Assembly: GCA_021307315.1 (NCBI GenBank)
Contig: JAJSPD010000151.1
Span: forward strand, 1-50,353
Length of the DNA stretch: 50,353 nucleotides
Direction of reading: 5' to 3'
Origin: Bisporella sp. PMI_857
Lineage: Eukaryota; Ascomycota; Leotiomycetes; Helotiales; Helotiaceae
Part shown: positions 1-10,014 of the stretch, piece by piece
Layout: each line of letters begins with the position of its first letter
How positions within the stretch are numbered: the first letter of the stretch is position 1
Position numbers and translations under genes: made by a program
Notes under the pieces: generated by a model
The model's input: the letters and a program-made list of their open reading frames with translations, nothing else
The model's database searches: none
What the model was told of the DNA's origin: nothing

Positions 1-327
1 GTAAACCCCGACAAAATACAAGTGATCAAAAACTAAAAACTTCCTAAAACAGTTAAAAGAGTTCAATCTTTTCTAGAATTTTGCAATTTCTACAGAAAGT
101 TTATTCGGAGCTACAGCCAGATCGCGGCACCGCTAATTCAGTTAACTCGTGCTGATTATAAGTTTGTTTTCGACAAAAAGTGTACCAAGCATTCGACAGG
201 CTCAAAGCTATGCTAATAAGTGCTCCTTTGTTGGCCTACTACAACTTAGACAGCTAGTACATGCTTAAAACGGATACTTCGACACCGTAATAGCAGCTGT
301 GTTTTTTCAGAAAAGCCTTAACGGTGA

Positions 328-618
328 GTGGCACTTTGTAGAGTATTTTTCCAAGACTATAGCCCTGCGGAAACCAATTACCTAATTCACGACAAAGAAA
401 TGCTAGCTATTGTCAAAGCTTTGCAATATTGGCGTGCCGAGCTCGAAAGCACTAAAGATCACATTGAAGTAATCACGGACACAAGGCTTTGGAATACTTT
501 ATGTCAACAAGCTACTGTTAGCCAGACAAGCCCGCTGGCTGAGATTCTTTTTCGATACCACTTTAAGATATCCTACAAGTCTAGCAAGCACAACAAAGCC
601 GACTCGTTGACACGTTAA
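328..618 (+). pseudogene. RNase H domain fragment of gypsy pol
   Basis: A 96-codon open stretch inside the decayed element with the gypsy RNase H pattern: YSPAETNYLIHDKEMLAIV, then WRAEL, a VITDT acidic motif, and the ending HNKADSLTR. The family normally has ITDHKNL at the third motif; here the following residues have diverged. The open stretch begins at a GTG, not an ATG, so it is a piece of the polyprotein and not a gene. Confidence 0.8.
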
Positions 619-989
619 GACTAAACAAAAAGCTTGGACCAAGCAAAACGAGAGAATCGGGATTAGGCCTTTTTATCCTCAGCACAGCTTAATCCTCAAA
701 TTCTGCAAGAGCTAAACAAGAGCTTAGCGTCAGGCACTGCAAAGCTCGACACGAGCTTAGCGCCAAACGTTGCAAAGCTCGAAGTAAACCGGGTAGCTTT
801 GTTGTTATTACTAATCGAGGAACAGTTCGATTTGATCGACGAAATCTTTAAGGCCAACCGGACTGCTCGAAACTTAGACGCTGCAAGAAAACTAGTCAGG
901 AAAGCAAAGAAGGCTACAGCTTAAAAAATGAATTGCTAAAAAAGAAAGCCGGCTTGTAGTAGCCGAGTCAGTACGAACTGCTTTGATCA

Positions 990-1560
990 CAGCATTACAC
1001 TGTTGTCTAGCTACAGCTCACTCAGGACAAAACAAGACCAAAAAGTTGATTAAAAGCGTACTACTGGCTCGGAATAAATGACGATATCGAGCGTTTCGTT
1101 AGCAATTGCTACGCTTGCGCAGGTCCAAAGTTCCTAGAGACAAAACTCTAGAACTGTTACACTCACTGCTAATACCGGACCGCTCTTGGCAGCATATATC
1201 AGTCGATTTCAAAGACATGCTTTCTGACCAAGAAAACATGAATATGGTTTGTGTTTTTATAAACAGGTTAAATAAACGTCTATTTCGATTTTTTGCTACA
1301 AAACAGTCGACGCTAGAACTATAGCTCAACTGTACTTGGTGCATGTTCATAAATACTATAGTCCTGCTATTACTATAGTGTCGGATCGAGGACTTTAGTT
1401 TGTTTTTGCGTTTTGGGACGAGTTTTGCCGGCTACTAAGCACGAAGCTTAAACTTTCGACAGTATACTATCTTCAAACAGACAGCCAGACTGAAAACGCT
1501 AACCAGTAGATCGACTAACGTTTTCGCCTTTTGCTAATGCTTTTTAAGACAACTAGTTTA
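990..1560 (+). pseudogene. Integrase domain fragment of gypsy pol
   Basis: Shows the HHCC-like region (AHSGQNKTKKLIK near 1020-1050), then the catalytic core: SWQHISVDFKDML near 1190-1220 carries the first Asp and TIVSDRG near 1373-1395 the second. A stop at 1321-1323 and others further on interrupt it. It lies between the RNase H fragment and the LTR, as expected in a Ty3/gypsy pol. Confidence 0.75.
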
Positions 1561-2457
1561 CTTTGATTCATGCGGTAAACTACGCAGCAGCTACTTTGCT
1601 ACATTACTTAACAAAGTTGTCTTTTTTTATAGTCGAGTTAAAGTATCAGCCCCGAATGGAAATAGACTAGGTCCGCTTTAAAAACCTTGTTCCGGTATCA
1701 CAGCACATTAAAAAAGCTCGGAAAGATGCTTAAGCTTATATCGAAAGAATCCACAAAGCCTGGAGATGAGCCAAAGCCGAAATAGCTAAAGCTTAAAAGC
1801 AACAAGCTATACAAGCTAATAAGCACCGACGGCCAGTCGATTTTAAAGTCAAAAACAAAGTGTGAGTTTCGACAAAGAACTGGACTAGCGAACGGCCAAG
1901 CCGAAAACTAGGCTACCAGAATAAAAGCTTATACGAAATCACTGAGCAAGTAAGTTATTCGTATCGTTTAAAGCTTCTAAAAAGCAATCAGCTCTACAAC
2001 GTTTTTGCACCGGAACTTCTGCGGAAAAACCCTAGTAACTCGTTACCAAGCTAGCATTAGGAGCTTCCAGTGCCTGTAGTTTACAATCAACAGCCGGAAT
2101 AAGAAGTCGAGCAAATTTTGCAAAGCCGGACATACCGCCGAAAGCTTCAGTATTAAGTCAAGTGAACAAGCGTAGACTATAACTCTGTATTCTACGACGC
2201 CGAAAAATTCAAAAAAGCGCTATACAAGCTTAAAGCTTTCCACGACAAGTACTTTAAAGCTAAAAGTCCTCCGGTGAATCTACAGTACTGGCTCGATTGC
2301 TACTTACAAAGCAAAGAACTAGTAGATCGCTTAGATAATAATGAATAAGTAAAGCAAGCTACGTAAGCCGGATAGTGGATTTTCTTTTTAATTTTTAAAA
2401 TCTTTTTATTCTTGACTGCTATAGCTTAAGGACAAGCTATACTGGAGGGGGGAGTAA

Positions 2458-2713
2458 TGTCACGGCCCTAGCCTTATTTCGAGCTTAGCCCCTGCTGCCA
2501 CAGGGCTTGGCATCCCAGAGCTTGGCGACTAATGCTACAGGGCTCGCTTACACTGGCCCCTGGCCAGCCTTTTGTATATAAAGCACTGCTCTCCTTCCCT
2601 TCTTCTGCCTGTAGCTTGTTTTCTTAGTTATAACAATTGATAGTTGTTCACACCTTTGAGTCCTTCTACCTAGATCTACGGATCGAGATCCCTGTTCGGC
2701 TTGAGTTGTTACA
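2458..2713 (+). repeat. 3' LTR of the left gypsy element
   Basis: A 256-bp block beginning TGTCACGG and ending TTGTTACA, directly after a G-rich polypurine tract (GGAGGGGGGAG, about 2443-2454). It contains a TATA-like TATATAAAG near 2574-2582. The TG...CA ends plus polypurine tract define the 3' LTR. It shares only its first eight bases with the LTR at 44972-45174, so the two elements belong to different families. Confidence 0.7.
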
Positions 2714-3776
2714 AATTCGGCATTAGCACGAATATTTTCAAGCTAAAAAACAATTAAAAAACGTTTAAAAATTAAACGTTATACAAAAAACTAACTTTCG
2801 TAATATAAGCGAAAACAGTTTTTTAGCAACGAGCAAATTTAACTTAAGCAGTTGCTTTAAATTGCTAAAACGTTTAAAAAACAAACTTAAAACAGTTAAG
2901 AATTAATATTTGACTTGCGAATTTTTTTTTTCTTTTATTAAATGTAACAAAAAAGTGTTGCTTGCGAATATGCTTGCGCAAAACGTTCGTAGTTTAATAT
3001 TTATTCTAAAAACAATTAAAAAACAAATAGCAAAAAATTATATAACAATTAATATACGTACGTTATTAGTATACAAATCACCGTCGATATAACTAACGCG
3101 GCAAAAAGCTTTTTTAGCGAAAATATTAATACGGCTTTAAACGTTTAGAAAACAATTAAAAATCGGTTGCAAAGTATTTACAGTTTTATTAGTAGTAAAC
3201 GAAACACAACTATTTAAGCGTTTGTTATACTTTAAATAAGTCGTCGCTAACTTACTATTAGTTATAAAAATCGATGCTATATTGTTTGTAAATCGCTTTT
3301 TAAACATTTTAAGTCTTGTTAGTTTTTCTTTAAAAAATACGAATTAAAACGTTTTTAAAACAAATAGAAAAAAAATATTTCAAAACGTTTAGAAAACAAA
3401 TAAATCCTAATCTAGTATTTTAGTGTTGTTGTAAAAAAAAAGAATAAAAGTTAAATAAAGGTTTTAAAAACGTTTAGCTCCGCTTTTTACTAGTAGCATT
3501 TTAAGCGAGCTTTAGCACTCTATTTTTATTTATTTTTCGCGTTTACAAATATTACTTACTTGTTTAGTAACCGTTTTGTAAACGTTTTAAGCTTAATTTG
3601 ATAATTGTTTGCAAAAAAAAATTATTTGTTGTTTTAATAAATAACAAATAGTTTATTTACTTTACTTTTCACTTGCTTTTACTATTTGCTTTTTAACTCG
3701 TGCTGATATAAATTAAAAAATTTTGTTCAAAATCTTGAAAATTACTAGCATTCCTTTTGTAAACGTTTACGTGAAA
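2714..3776. other. AT-rich, RIP-like non-coding stretch
   Basis: About 1.06 kb of very A/T-rich sequence full of variants of CGTTTAAAAAAC and AACAATTAAAAA. There is no supportable gene. The composition and stop-saturated frames look like a repeat heavily mutated by RIP, but I cannot identify the parent element. Confidence 0.6.
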
Positions 3777-3803
3777 GTCCAACTGAGCTTTTACGCTAAT
3801 TTA

Positions 3804-3831
3804 GAGGTCCAACTGAGCTCAGTTGGACCTC
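3804..3831. repeat. 28-bp perfect palindrome
   Basis: A perfect inverted repeat centred on GAGCTC, with arms of GAGGTCCAACT on the left and its complement on the right. A further partial copy (GTCCAACTGAGCTTTT) begins at 3777 in direct orientation. The right arm continues as CTCCACCCCACTT. It could be two abutting transposon ends or a protein-binding site; nothing in the sequence decides. Confidence 0.75.
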
Positions 3832-3894
3832 CACCCCACTTAACGTCTCCTATTTGATCAAAAGTGCAAAGTCGATATTGAAAGCTAAGTTTAT

Positions 3895-3982
3895 TGCGAT
3901 TTGCGATTTGCAATTGTTTTCTATTATTATATGCCTATTTTGATTTGCGATTTGCAATTTGATCAAATATCATTTTCTATTA
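3895..3982 (+). repeat. Imperfect direct repeat
   Basis: Two copies of a TTTGCGATTTGCAATT block, each followed by TTTTCTATTA, at about 3895-3926 and 3941-3982. The second copy has an insertion containing TTGATCAAATATCA. It marks the transition from AT-rich repeat DNA to the truncated gene that follows. Confidence 0.55.
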
Positions 3983-3989
3983 CCTCATT

Positions 3990-4695
3990 TTGCGTTTTAA
4001 GCGTAAGGTCGTTATTTCATGCGGTACACAGCATTTTCTGACAGAATATCTTGAACCTCGGCAAGTACTCAGCTCGGAATCAGTCAAACTCCAAAAGCTT
4101 TTTATTGCGCAAAATGTGCAGCGACTTGCGGGAATCAAGATCGAGTGGACCTCTGATCTGGGGCAGCACTTGCGAATGACTCATGACGATGAACGGGTGG
4201 CCATCTTTCACCACGCTTCATTTCTCAGGCTTCATCAGGACAGGTACGTAACATTAATATTTCAACAAATTTCTCATCAACACTAAGGAAATACGAACTA
4301 TATGTTGTAGCAAAATATTCCCGGAAGGGTTTATCGACGAGACTCTCAGAACACTCGCTCTGCTCTTCCCTCAGTCAGACAAAGCGGTCAAGCAATGGGT
4401 CCAAGGCCTTCCATCGTCCGTCGACAGGTCAGTCAGGATGTGTGGGCGTCTAGGCGCCGATGCGCGACAAATCGAAAACTTCAGATATTGGCATGACAGA
4501 CTTGTTGTTCTCAAACAAGTGTTTGACGAGGTGGAGCCAGGGAGCGTAGCTCGCTTGTGGAGTGACCGTCGGAGGCGGGTGCAATGGTACACTTTCTGGA
4601 CCGCGGTGCTTGTTGTGCTCCTAACACTGTTCTTTGGGTTTGTGCAGTGTGTTGAGGGTGCTCTTCAGGTGTACAAAGCTTATCACCCAAGTTAG
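3990..4695 (+). pseudogene. 5'-truncated fungal membrane protein
   Basis: Two exons, 3990-4243 and 4311-4695, joined by a 67-bp intron (GTACGT...TTGTAG) that keeps the frame. The product has charged, helical segments, then FWHDRL-like and WSDRRRRVQWYTFW motifs, one strong C-terminal transmembrane helix (VLVVLLTLFFGFVQ) and the tail EGALQVYKAYHP. This C-terminal pattern recurs in a large family of uncharacterised Pezizomycotina proteins. There is no in-frame ATG before the stop at 3960-3962; the first methionine is deep in the conserved part, and the upstream DNA is AT-rich repeat. The gene therefore looks truncated at its 5' end. Function unknown. Confidence 0.55.
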
Positions 4696-5164
4696 AATTT
4701 TTCTCCACCTTGCCAACAACTTCCATAGACATGCATTGATTAACAGAACCCACCAGCATGCAAGAGTCCAGACGCGTTGGAGAGATCCGGGTAGTAAGAT
4801 ATATTTTATAATTAAATAAGCCACTGCCTATCATACTAGGGCTCCCGTGGTTCTAGTAAAATCTTCAACCAGTGTTCCCACATCAGGCCCCTCAATGGAT
4901 TTACGGTTAGTGATGATGTTATGGGAAATCATGTATGGTCCCACTGTTTTCGGCGGAATACTTGGTAAGAGTTCAGCGGATGAGTCACTAAGGTTGTGAG
5001 TGGCTGATGGCCCTTAACTATAGCTCCAGGTGTTTTGGCGAGCATTTTGGTGGCAATCAATCCTTCCAAGCCACCCCACTTCAAGTCCAACGATTGACAC
5101 TGCTCGCTTTCCAACACCAGCACGGCTCGTGTTAGCTTCCTCCAACGTACTCACTTGGTTGAAT
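4696..5164. other. Intergenic, upstream of histidine ammonia-lyase
   Basis: About 470 bp with no supportable gene. It should hold the promoter of the downstream lyase, but no specific element is recognisable. Confidence 0.4.
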
Positions 5165-6694
5165 ATGACGCAAATAGATATAGGTACAAATGTGAGTGAT
5201 CTTGATGTTTGGATGCAATGCTATTCGGCGCCAGTTACCATCCATTTGTCTAGGCCGGCAATCGAGGCAATCAAATCTTCCCGCAATGCCATTGAAACTA
5301 TTATCGCCTCAGACAAGCCTGTTTATGGCATCAACACTGGCTTCGGCAGACTCTCCAATCAGTCTGTGCGCTCAGAGGACCTGCATCAACTGCAGGAAAA
5401 CCTCGTCCTGTCGCATACCGTCGGGGCTGGTGACCCATTGCCGACAAAGATTGTCAGGTTGGCAATGGCCTTGAAGATCGCGTCGTTCGCGAAGGGTTTC
5501 TCGGGAATCAGACTAGAAGTAGTACAGAGACTGCAGCTCTTTGTGGAGAATGAAATCTACCCCATCATCCCGGAGAAAGGCTCTGTGGGTGCCTCGGGCG
5601 ACCTTGCCCCTCTAGCTCATCTGAGCGCTGCACTCATAGGTGCTGGAGACGTCGAATTCAAAGGGAAAATTATACCTGCCGAATCGGTACACAAGAGTTT
5701 TGGACTAACGCCGCTTCGATTAGAGGCAAAGGAAGGACTGGCACTCCTTAATGGCACACAGATATCCACCGCTCTGGCTTTAGCGGGTCTATTCGAGGCT
5801 GAGCGGTGCTTTGCGACAGCCATTGTGGTAGGATCCATCACCACTGAAGCTGTCCTTGGCTTGGAAGAGGCTTTTGACAGTCGTATTCATGCGTTGCGTC
5901 GGCAGAAGGGTCAGATTGAGGTCGCCACTACTATTAGGGAGCTCATTGCTAACAGCGGGTTTCGTGCGCCATCCTTGAAAACAGGGCGTCGGCAAGATCC
6001 CTACTCTATCCGCTGCCAACCGCAAGTCCTTGGAGCATGCCGTGACCTACTGTCGCAGGTTGCAGAGGTACTTACACGAGAAGCAGATGCCGTCACGGAC
6101 AATCCCCTTGTTTTCGCTGATAGCCTGGAAGTACTCTCTGGAGGAAACTTTCATGCGGAACCCGTTGCATTTGCCGCGGATATTCTTGCAATGGCTATCT
6201 GCGAAATCGGCTCACTCTCCGAAAGACGCCTTGCTCTGATGACGGATTCGTCATTATCTGGGCTACCACCTTTCCTAACGAGTGAGCCGGGGCTGAATTC
6301 CGGCTTCATGAGCGCTCAAATTGCTGCAGCTGCCATGGTGGCCGAAAATCGACAGCGCGCCTACCCGGCGTCTGTGGACAATGTCCCAACTGTTGCAAAC
6401 CAGGAGGACCTTGTGTCGATGGCGACTCATGGAGCTAGACGTGTCCTTACGATGATAGATACACTCGACAATATTTTAGCATCTGAATTATTGGCTGCAG
6501 TCGAAGGGTGTGACCATCGTGGTTTTGTACTAAACCCCGCCCTTGAAGCCGTGCGTTCGATGCTCCGTGCATCTGTACCACGAATGAATAGAGATCGCTA
6601 TTTTGCTCCAGCTCACAGTCAATCACGGCTGCTGGTAAGACAGTCGTCAGTTTTAGAAGCCGCTAGGTGGGGATCCCTCTCGCCGCGAAAGTAG
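5165..6694 (+). CDS. hutH: Histidine ammonia-lyase (MIO enzyme)
   Basis: Converts L-histidine to trans-urocanate plus ammonia, the first step of histidine degradation. The 509-residue length matches bacterial HutH. The ATG at 5165 gives numbering almost identical to the well-studied Pseudomonas enzyme: Tyr54 in VYGINTGFG, His84 in LVLSHTVG, the Ala-Ser-Gly that cyclises to the MIO group at 143-145 (GSVGASGDLAPLAHL), Asn196 in LLNGTQ, Tyr280 and Arg283 in QDPYSIRCQPQ, Phe329 in GGNFHAEP, and Glu414 in VANQED. Glu414, where phenylalanine lyases have Gln, supports histidine as substrate. There is no intron, unlike most genes here, and no other hut gene is nearby. The open frame extends upstream to 5030 without an ATG. 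Bacterial-style length and lack of introns suggest horizontal transfer, which only phylogeny could confirm. Confidence 0.92.
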   Translation: MTQIDIGTNVSDLDVWMQCYSAPVTIHLSRPAIEAIKSSRNAIETIIASDKPVYGINTGFGRLSNQSVRSEDLHQLQENLVLSHTVGAGDPLPTKIVRLAMALKIASFAKGFSGIRLEVVQRLQLFVENEIYPIIPEKGSVGASGDLAPLAHLSAALIGAGDVEFKGKIIPAESVHKSFGLTPLRLEAKEGLALLNGTQISTALALAGLFEAERCFATAIVVGSITTEAVLGLEEAFDSRIHALRRQKGQIEVATTIRELIANSGFRAPSLKTGRRQDPYSIRCQPQVLGACRDLLSQVAEVLTREADAVTDNPLVFADSLEVLSGGNFHAEPVAFAADILAMAICEIGSLSERRLALMTDSSLSGLPPFLTSEPGLNSGFMSAQIAAAAMVAENRQRAYPASVDNVPTVANQEDLVSMATHGARRVLTMIDTLDNILASELLAAVEGCDHRGFVLNPALEAVRSMLRASVPRMNRDRYFAPAHSQSRLLVRQSSVLEAARWGSLSPRK

Positions 6695-7374
6695 CTCTTT
6701 GACAGTGCTATGGAATGAAAGAGTCGAGCGTAGCATATGTTATTATACGGCTCTAGTTTTAATTACTCTAGAAATTCGGAAGGTGTAGATTTTAATGACT
6801 CAAAGCACTGAACATTCCGATATAATTAAGTTCCGTGGGATGTTCATCGTTTTGAGTGGATTACCATCGCGTGTCTATTACTGACTATCTTCTCTAAGTT
6901 GTATAGGGGATATAGTGATCGGTGGGTTGTTGTGTTTCACTTGCTCTTCTTCATCCACTGCATAACGGTCTTTCTCTTTCCCAAAACTGGTAAGAGGGCA
7001 TCTTAAAGTATGGTAAGTGTTAACAGAATGCTGCCATGTGTATTTAATGGCTGGACTTTTAACACATGGAGTGAATCTCACGGTACGTGTGAGAGTGGAA
7101 ACGTAGGCCCACATCTAGGAAGGCACCGGCAAGCCTTTCTTAAGGCCTTCTGATGATGCAGTGCAACGTTCAAGGCGAAGGAATCAATCAAAAAAAAATC
7201 AAAAAAAAATCGCACTGTTATTCTAAAAGATTGGCAAGTACAGACAGCTCTGTGTCCTGCTCAAGCCGAGCCACACATCTCCGTGGGACATTGATCCTGT
7301 CCATCTTGTTCGCACATGCAAATTGGCCGAGCTGGCTTCTCATAATAACTGTATTTCCTACCCTAATAAAGAGC
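6695..7374. other. Intergenic stretch
   Basis: About 680 bp without a supportable gene. It contains an A-rich run near 7190-7211. Short open stretches here start at non-ATG codons or lack any recognisable motif. Confidence 0.4.
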
Positions 7375-7591
7375 TTTCACCTCACAGCCCTCCGTCATGC
7401 TCACAAATAACATCGAGCTCGCTGTGAAGTTCATGCTCTTTGGGCTGCGTCGATAAATGCTGCTTCGGGTGCAGCTCTCCCGACGGTTGCATCTTATACC
7501 TATCGCGCTATTGGTTGACTGAACAACGCCAAAGCTGTTAGTGCGGGCTTCCATGCCCTCACATCAATATGTTCTCGAAGATGTAGGATAA
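7375..7591 (+). pseudogene. Possible decayed coding fragment
   Basis: One frame reads LTALRHAHK, a TAA, then an Ala-rich stretch (VHALWAASINAASGAALP), a TGA after YRAIG, and LNNAKAVSAGFHALTS. Continuity across the two stops, both one transition away from sense codons, suggests former coding sequence, perhaps the upstream part of the ankyrin fragment that follows in another frame. Weak call. Confidence 0.2.
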
Positions 7592-8044
7592 CTTTTATTC
7601 GAATGCGTTAATTACGATTATCTTGCATGTAAACACATGCTCGAGACTTCAAAACAACTAGAGACACTTATTAAAGAGAAGAATTCTTGTAACGGCTTGA
7701 CAGCGCTGTCTCTTGCATGCGAGCAAGGTCGCCTGGAAATGGCCAAGTTGCTATATGAGCATGGCGCTAAGCTAGACAGTGTCGATAATAATGGACAAAC
7801 TCTATTGATGCTCGCTGCCTTGGATGGTTATGGCTAAACCACATCTTATCTAGCAAGGCTGGGTGCTTCATTATTTGTCAATAACAATGATGGCACGACC
7901 TTAATTCAAAGAGCGAAGACCACTTTCCAGGAGCTCAGCCTATTAGAATGTCAAGGGCCAAGATCCCAATTTATTCCTCAGGAACGGGATCGTCTGGCGC
8001 TGTGGGATAAGTGGATAGTAGGAATCATGCCCTCCAAGAAATAA
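7592..8044 (+). pseudogene. Ankyrin-repeat gene fragment
   Basis: One frame shows about three ankyrin repeats: NGLTALSLACEQGRLEMAKL, LYEHGAKLDSVDNNGQTLLM, LAALDGYG, then a TAA (7835-7837) followed in the same frame by TTSYLARLGASLFVNNNDGT. The repeat clearly continues through the stop, so the TAA is a later mutation; CAA to TAA is the change RIP produces. An ATG at 7637 exists, but the repeat-like sequence starts before it. No start, promoter or N-terminal domain is visible. Ankyrin repeats form protein-binding scaffolds and in this window occur at the C-termini of the NLR genes, so this may be a relic of such a gene. Confidence 0.6.
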
Positions 8045-8399
8045 AGAAAAGGAAGGAAGGGCTGAGCCACATCGTTAATCTCTATTGGGCATTGAAACCA
8101 GAAAAAGATATCGAAAAAAGTGCCTTGACAGAATACAAGGTAGATAATATGTTCCGTATTATATAAAGGAATTAGTTACACAAGCCACGAGTTTCTTTTA
8201 GCAAAGGTTTTTTTTTTGAGACGTAATAGTGAAAGAGATTAAAGTATTCGCGCTCTTAGGTCGTGGTAGGCTGTTTGTACAGGCCACTGTTGTAACTGGT
8301 TATACAACGGGAAGTCGGGGATGATGATTGATGTTTGGACCAGAATCTCTAGACCTCAAGAGTCATGAAGTATAGCAAAGTTATAGGATATGAATTGGA
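8045..8399. other. Intergenic stretch
   Basis: About 355 bp with no supportable gene. Confidence 0.35.
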
Positions 8400-8531
8400 G
8401 CGAATCCACCAATTTCGGCTGAGAAGGCCGTCTGGAATGAAAGGAAAGACCTGATCATAAATCTTAAACTTAATGGGCTTTTATACGAGATTGGAAGGAC
8501 TATCAAGAACCAAGATTTTCAACCCTCGTAA
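8400..8531 (+). pseudogene. Decayed coding fragment, repeated at 10402-10512
   Basis: One frame reads SAEKAVWNERKDLI, then LLYEIGRTIKNQDFQPS, ending at a TAA. The last 13-14 residues recur at 10420-10469 as EEIARTVKSQDFQPS, where the frame continues for 18 more codons. The DNA of the two copies is 45/50 identical, and four of the five differences are transitions with A or T here. I read this as a RIP-mutated copy of an unidentified repeated coding sequence. Confidence 0.35.
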
Positions 8532-8536
8532 GTCTT
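8487..8536 (+). repeat. 50-bp direct repeat, copy 1
   Basis: 45 of 50 bases match 10420-10469 in the same orientation. The two copies bracket the F-box-like gene at 8972-10014. Confidence 0.8.
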
Positions 8537-8634
8537 GTTTAGTCTAATTCAATATACTATACCAGCCAACGAGCCTTAAACTCAGTCACGTAGGCCCAAG
8601 GCTATCCCAAGCGTTACAGAAAACCACCAACAGG

Positions 8635-8659
8635 GGGTGCACGAATTCTGTGTGCACCC
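8635..8659. repeat. Short inverted repeat
   Basis: Arms GGGTGCAC and GTGCACCC are separated by nine bases. It could be a hairpin or the end of a small DNA transposon; no matching end was found. Confidence 0.4.
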
Positions 8660-8860
8660 ACAAAATTGTGCTAAAAACACACCAAAAATGGCCTACTTTA
8701 CACAGTTGTAACACTTCGTTTGATTAAAGTTATTCTTTTAATATCAAAAACAAAAGTAAATATAGATTGGGAGATTGAACATATTAATTAAGATTTGTAG
8801 CATGGTTTTAGTATAGGTTTTATTACTTAATCTCGTATTGTAGCGAAGGTTTTTGTTGAT

Positions 8861-8923
8861 GTAGTTCATAAGCGAGTCGCCAAAACAAGCTTACCTGTTA
8901 TATTTTTCTTGGCATTGTACAAA
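8861..8923 (+). repeat. Transposon-end-like sequence, family copy 1
   Basis: Begins GTAGTTCATAAGCGAGT and ends GCATTGTACAAAA. The same pattern with the same spacing (50-51 bases between the start and GCATTGTACAAA) occurs at 43685-43747. The two are probably ends of one degraded DNA-transposon or MITE family. It lies 49 bp before the F-box-like start codon. Confidence 0.5.
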
Positions 8924-8971
8924 ACACCATTAATCACAGAACTTTTTTGTTCCACCCTTCGTCAATTCAAC

Positions 8972-10014
8972 ATGGAGGCAATCTTCTCCCTCTTTTCGCA
9001 GTATCAAATCCTAAAGCTGACATCTCGGCATCTTAGCACGCTCGATCTCCTCTACCTCGCATTAACATGCTCAGAACTTAATACCATCATACGCAAATCT
9101 GAACATGTTTGGAATCGCTTAAAGCGCGAAGCGGTATGCGATGGGCGTGGACTCAAAACCCGTCAAGAATTCCAGCGGCTTTATGCTCTTACGGATAAAG
9201 ATTGCCGCTGGGGAACACGCAGGCGAGCGCGCTATGATGAAGAGATCGAAGTTCGGGTGTGGAACCTGAAGTGCGATGCCGGGAATGCGCTTCCATGCCA
9301 CAAATGCGGCATTAATGTTTGTGAGGTTAATCACCCCCGTCTCCGGTCATTGTTTCGTCAAGAATAAAACTGAATGCTAATTTGGTTGTGTTTACTAGGA
9401 ATGTCGATATGTGCCGCGGGTACGGGATCTTCCAGGGTGGAAAGCTTGTCGAAGGCCCCACTTTGATCCGGCATGGGAAAGCCACACCGTCATATGCTAT
9501 TGTACGGAATGTGACCGAAATGTTGACCGCGAGCTCCCGTTATTCCTTAATGAGTATTGCGATTGTGACCAGTATACGCGCTGGATATGCTTGCCTTGTA
9601 AGGAAAAAGAAGACAAGGCAGATGTTGACTACTATTCGACGAGGACGAAAGGACAGCTCGAGTTTGAAGGTGACCTAGAAGAAGGCATGTGGCTTCACGA
9701 TCATCAGCAGCTTAGAGCTGTAAGTAGGATTGTTAATTCTTCTCAAAATTTGCACCAAGTGGTTTCCACGTCTAAAATACTTGTATGTATGCTAACTGAA
9801 GTTTTATAGTTTTGGTGCCCATGTGGGGTTAGGGCACCTAAGGATACTAATGTTCGATGCGCCTGGTGCAAGAGAAAACACAATCTTGATACGTGGAAGG
9901 ATGAGGATCCCTCTGACATACCTTTTTTTGACGATGTAAGCAGGCCCAACACTTCTCCGTCTTATTTAACCCTCTACCTAGGATCCTAACTATCCGAAAA
10001 TGCGGTGGGACTAA
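8972..10014 (+). CDS. F-box-like protein with Cys-rich C-terminus
   Basis: Four exons, 8972-9325, 9399-9719, 9810-9935 and 9982-10014, all joining in phase 0, giving 277 residues. The N-terminus resembles an F-box (LSTLDLLYLALTCSELNTII, then HVWNRLKREAV), which would recruit a substrate to an SCF ubiquitin ligase through Skp1. Several Cys pairs follow (CHKCGINVCEEC, YCTECDRNV, CDCDQYTRWICLPC, WCPCGVRA, CAWCKRKHN) that look like zinc-binding knuckles. The ATG at 8972 is chosen because the upstream open frame has only TTG starts. The last intron is only 46 bp, but it restores FFDDDPNYPKMRWD before the stop. I know of uncharacterised ascomycete proteins with this layout; the substrate is unknown. 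Confidence 0.7.

Larger units (their letters stand above)
1..2457 (+). mobile_element. Decayed Ty3/gypsy retrotransposon, pol region
   Basis: Remnant of a Ty3/gypsy LTR retrotransposon read on the plus strand. In order I can follow the end of the reverse transcriptase (about 60-160, with the pattern [19 protein letters not shown]), RNase H (328-618), integrase (about 990-1560) and a C-terminal tail up to about 2345. The frame is repeatedly broken by TAA and TAG codons and small shifts, so no protein is made. The order RT, RNase H, integrase, then 3' LTR is the family's usual order. The 5' half (gag, protease, RT core, 5' LTR) lies outside the window. Confidence 0.85.
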
